In this document: piece after piece, positions 20,237 through 21,283 of the stretch
How the letters are laid out: each line of letters starts with the position of its first letter
Position numbering within the stretch: the first letter of the stretch is position 1
Assembly: GCA_020025295.1 (NCBI GenBank)
Contig: JAHHSJ010000032.1
Coordinates: 1 to 21,283, forward strand
Source: Oscillospiraceae bacterium
GTDB lineage: Bacteria > Bacillota > Clostridia > Oscillospirales > Oscillospiraceae
Reading direction: 5' to 3'
Length of the DNA stretch: 21,283 nt
Program-made: the position numbers and the translations under genes
Notes under the pieces: model-generated
What the model saw: the letters and a program-made list of their open reading frames with translations, nothing else
Told to the model about the DNA's origin: nothing
Databases searched by the model: none

Positions 20237-20309
20237 ACATAAATTCTGTGTTTTTCCACTGTTTTGCCGGAAAAACCTTGGATGCAACCGTATTTTTTCT
20301 AAAATGGCG

Positions 20310-20341
20310 AAAAAAGAAGGGCAGCACCGAGGGTGCTGCCC
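20310..20341 (-). terminator. intrinsic terminator of dnaJ
   Basis: 10-bp stem GGGCAGCACC/GGTGCTGCCC with a 3-base loop, followed on the minus strand by TTCTTTTTTC, 21 bases after the dnaJ stop. Confidence 0.95.
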
Positions 20342-20362
20342 GGAAATGACCGGAAAACCGGA

Positions 20363-21283
20363 TTATTTCTTCTTTTTGCCCTTTTCAAAGAGGCCTCTGC
20401 CCTTGCCGAAATTGGGCTCGCTGGTGTCCAGCGGCTCGCCGCGCATTGCCTTGTCGAAGCGATGCAGCGCTTCCTTCTGGACATCGGTCAGGCTGGTGGG
20501 AACCTTGACCTGGAAGGTGACATACTGGTCACCTCTGCCCCGTCCGTTGAGGTTGGGGATACCCTGACCACGCAGACGCACGGTGGTGTTGGTCTGCGTG
20601 CCGGCAGGCAGCTTGTAGCGCACCTTGCCGTCAATGGTGGGGATTTCCAGTTCTGCGCCCAGGGCAGCATCCACAAAGGAAATCTCCTTCTCCATGAGAA
20701 CATTGCTGCCGTCTCTGCGGAAGAAGGGATGAGGACGGACCTCCACCATGACAAGCAGATCACCGGCAGGACCGCCGTTCATGCCGGCATGGCCCTGACC
20801 ACGGAGGGAGAAGGCGTTGCCGGTATCGGCACCTGCGGGAATCTTGACATTGATTTTTCTGGCTCTGCGGGTAGCACCTGCACCGTGGCAGGTTTTGCAG
20901 GGCTGATGGATGATCTTGCCCTTGCCCTTGCAGCGATCGCAGGGCTGAGAGGTGCTCATGACGCCCAGCATGGTGCGGCGCTGCACCTGAACATAACCGG
21001 TGCCGTGGCAGTCCGGGCAAACTTCAGCCGTTGTGCCGGGCTCGCAGCCGGTGCCATGACAATCGGAACAGGTTTCCACACGGTTGATGCTGATTTCCTT
21101 TTCGCAGCCGAAGCAGGCTTCTTCAAAGCTCAGCACCAGACGGGCACGCAGATCCTCGCCGGGAATGGGGGCGTTGGGATTGCGCTGACGACCGCCGCCG
21201 CCGAAACCGCCTCCGAAGAAGGAGGAGAAAATGTCGCCCAGATCGAAGTCGTCGAATCCGCCGGCACCGCCGCCGAATCCGCC
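20363..21283 (-). CDS. dnaJ: chaperone DnaJ (N-terminus beyond window edge)
   Basis: Hsp40 co-chaperone that delivers unfolded proteins to DnaK and stimulates its ATPase. 306 residues are visible: the end of the Gly/Phe region (FSSFFGGGFGGGG), then the zinc domain with all four CxxCxGxG repeats (CSDCHGTG, CPDCHGTG, CDRCKGKG, CKTCHGAG), and both C-terminal substrate-binding domains, ending in a lysine-rich tail (GKGRGLFEKGKKKK). The J domain with its HPD motif must lie just past the right edge, where grpE and dnaK may also be found. All zinc ligands are intact. Nothing unusual for a type I DnaJ. Confidence 0.97.
   Translation of the reverse strand, partial: GGFGGGAGGFDDFDLGDIFSSFFGGGFGGGGRQRNPNAPIPGEDLRARLVLSFEEACFGCEKEISINRVETCSDCHGTGCEPGTTAEVCPDCHGTGYVQVQRRTMLGVMSTSQPCDRCKGKGKIIHQPCKTCHGAGATRRARKINVKIPAGADTGNAFSLRGQGHAGMNGGPAGDLLVMVEVRPHPFFRRDGSNVLMEKEISFVDAALGAELEIPTIDGKVRYKLPAGTQTNTTVRLRGQGIPNLNGRGRGDQYVTFQVKVPTSLTDVQKEALHRFDKAMRGEPLDTSEPNFGKGRGLFEKGKKKK

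Noticed and set aside
18398..20242. 614-codon open frame on the plus strand
   Set aside because: Antisense to the NahK-like kinase and PHP genes, runs through the hairpin between them, and has no family motifs or convincing ribosome site.
1..21283. Mobile elements, CRISPR array, tRNA or rRNA genes, defence system
   Set aside because: No transposase, integrase, regularly spaced repeats, cloverleaf-like genes or known defence proteins were found on either strand; gene content is housekeeping and surface-glycan related.

Overview
The window reads as chromosomal DNA of a low-profile anaerobic Bacillota, most likely class Clostridia (Oscillospirales/Ruminococcaceae-like). The reasons are strong AGGAGG-type ribosome sites, many sigma-A promoters with exactly 17-bp spacers and often a TGn extended -10, short intrinsic terminators, moderately high GC, and a Clostridia-like gene set (DegV, LCP, paired half-size CHR transporters, small XRE regulators). 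This taxonomic call is inference. I see no rRNA, tRNA, CRISPR array, insertion sequence or prophage gene.

Left part (1-4620, minus strand): a cell-surface polysaccharide locus, transcribed as polyprenyl-phosphate sugar-1-phosphate transferase (2357-3766), LCP ligase (1221-2324) and UDP-galactopyranose mutase glf (1-1082, cut by the window edge, with its own promoter). Together they would start a lipid-linked glycan, attach a finished glycan to the wall and supply UDP-galactofuranose. galE (8007-8990) can supply UDP-galactose and a NahK-like kinase (18134-19270) can supply hexosamine-1-phosphates. The locus is preceded by an unusual 0.85-kb region with two good promoters, a 28-bp near-perfect dyad over the -35 of the second promoter, a long leader, and two overlapping small open frames on the opposite strand.

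Middle part: an HTH-TPR regulator translationally coupled to an ABC exporter (4621-7414); an orphan small membrane protein with its own promoter and terminator; galE; a divergent RsmH-type methyltransferase with an N-terminal extension; a PHP phosphoesterase overlapping a FliB/YkgJ-type cysteine-cluster protein; and a convergent DegV protein. Next comes a C39-like cysteine protease overlapping an M20 amidohydrolase, whose leader carries a terminator-like hairpin directly behind a near-consensus promoter.

Right part: two half-size chromate-type transporters divergent from a Crp/Fnr regulator; a small XRE regulator plus membrane protein operon with tandem operator-like repeats; a PHP histidinol-phosphatase-like protein and the NahK-like kinase; and the C-terminal three quarters of dnaJ at the right edge. 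Genes sit in short units of one to three, nearly all closed by recognisable terminators. The features most worth a second look are regulatory: 4143-4344, 15110-15187, 17366-17434, 1174-1215, and the small-ORF pair at 3807-4030.
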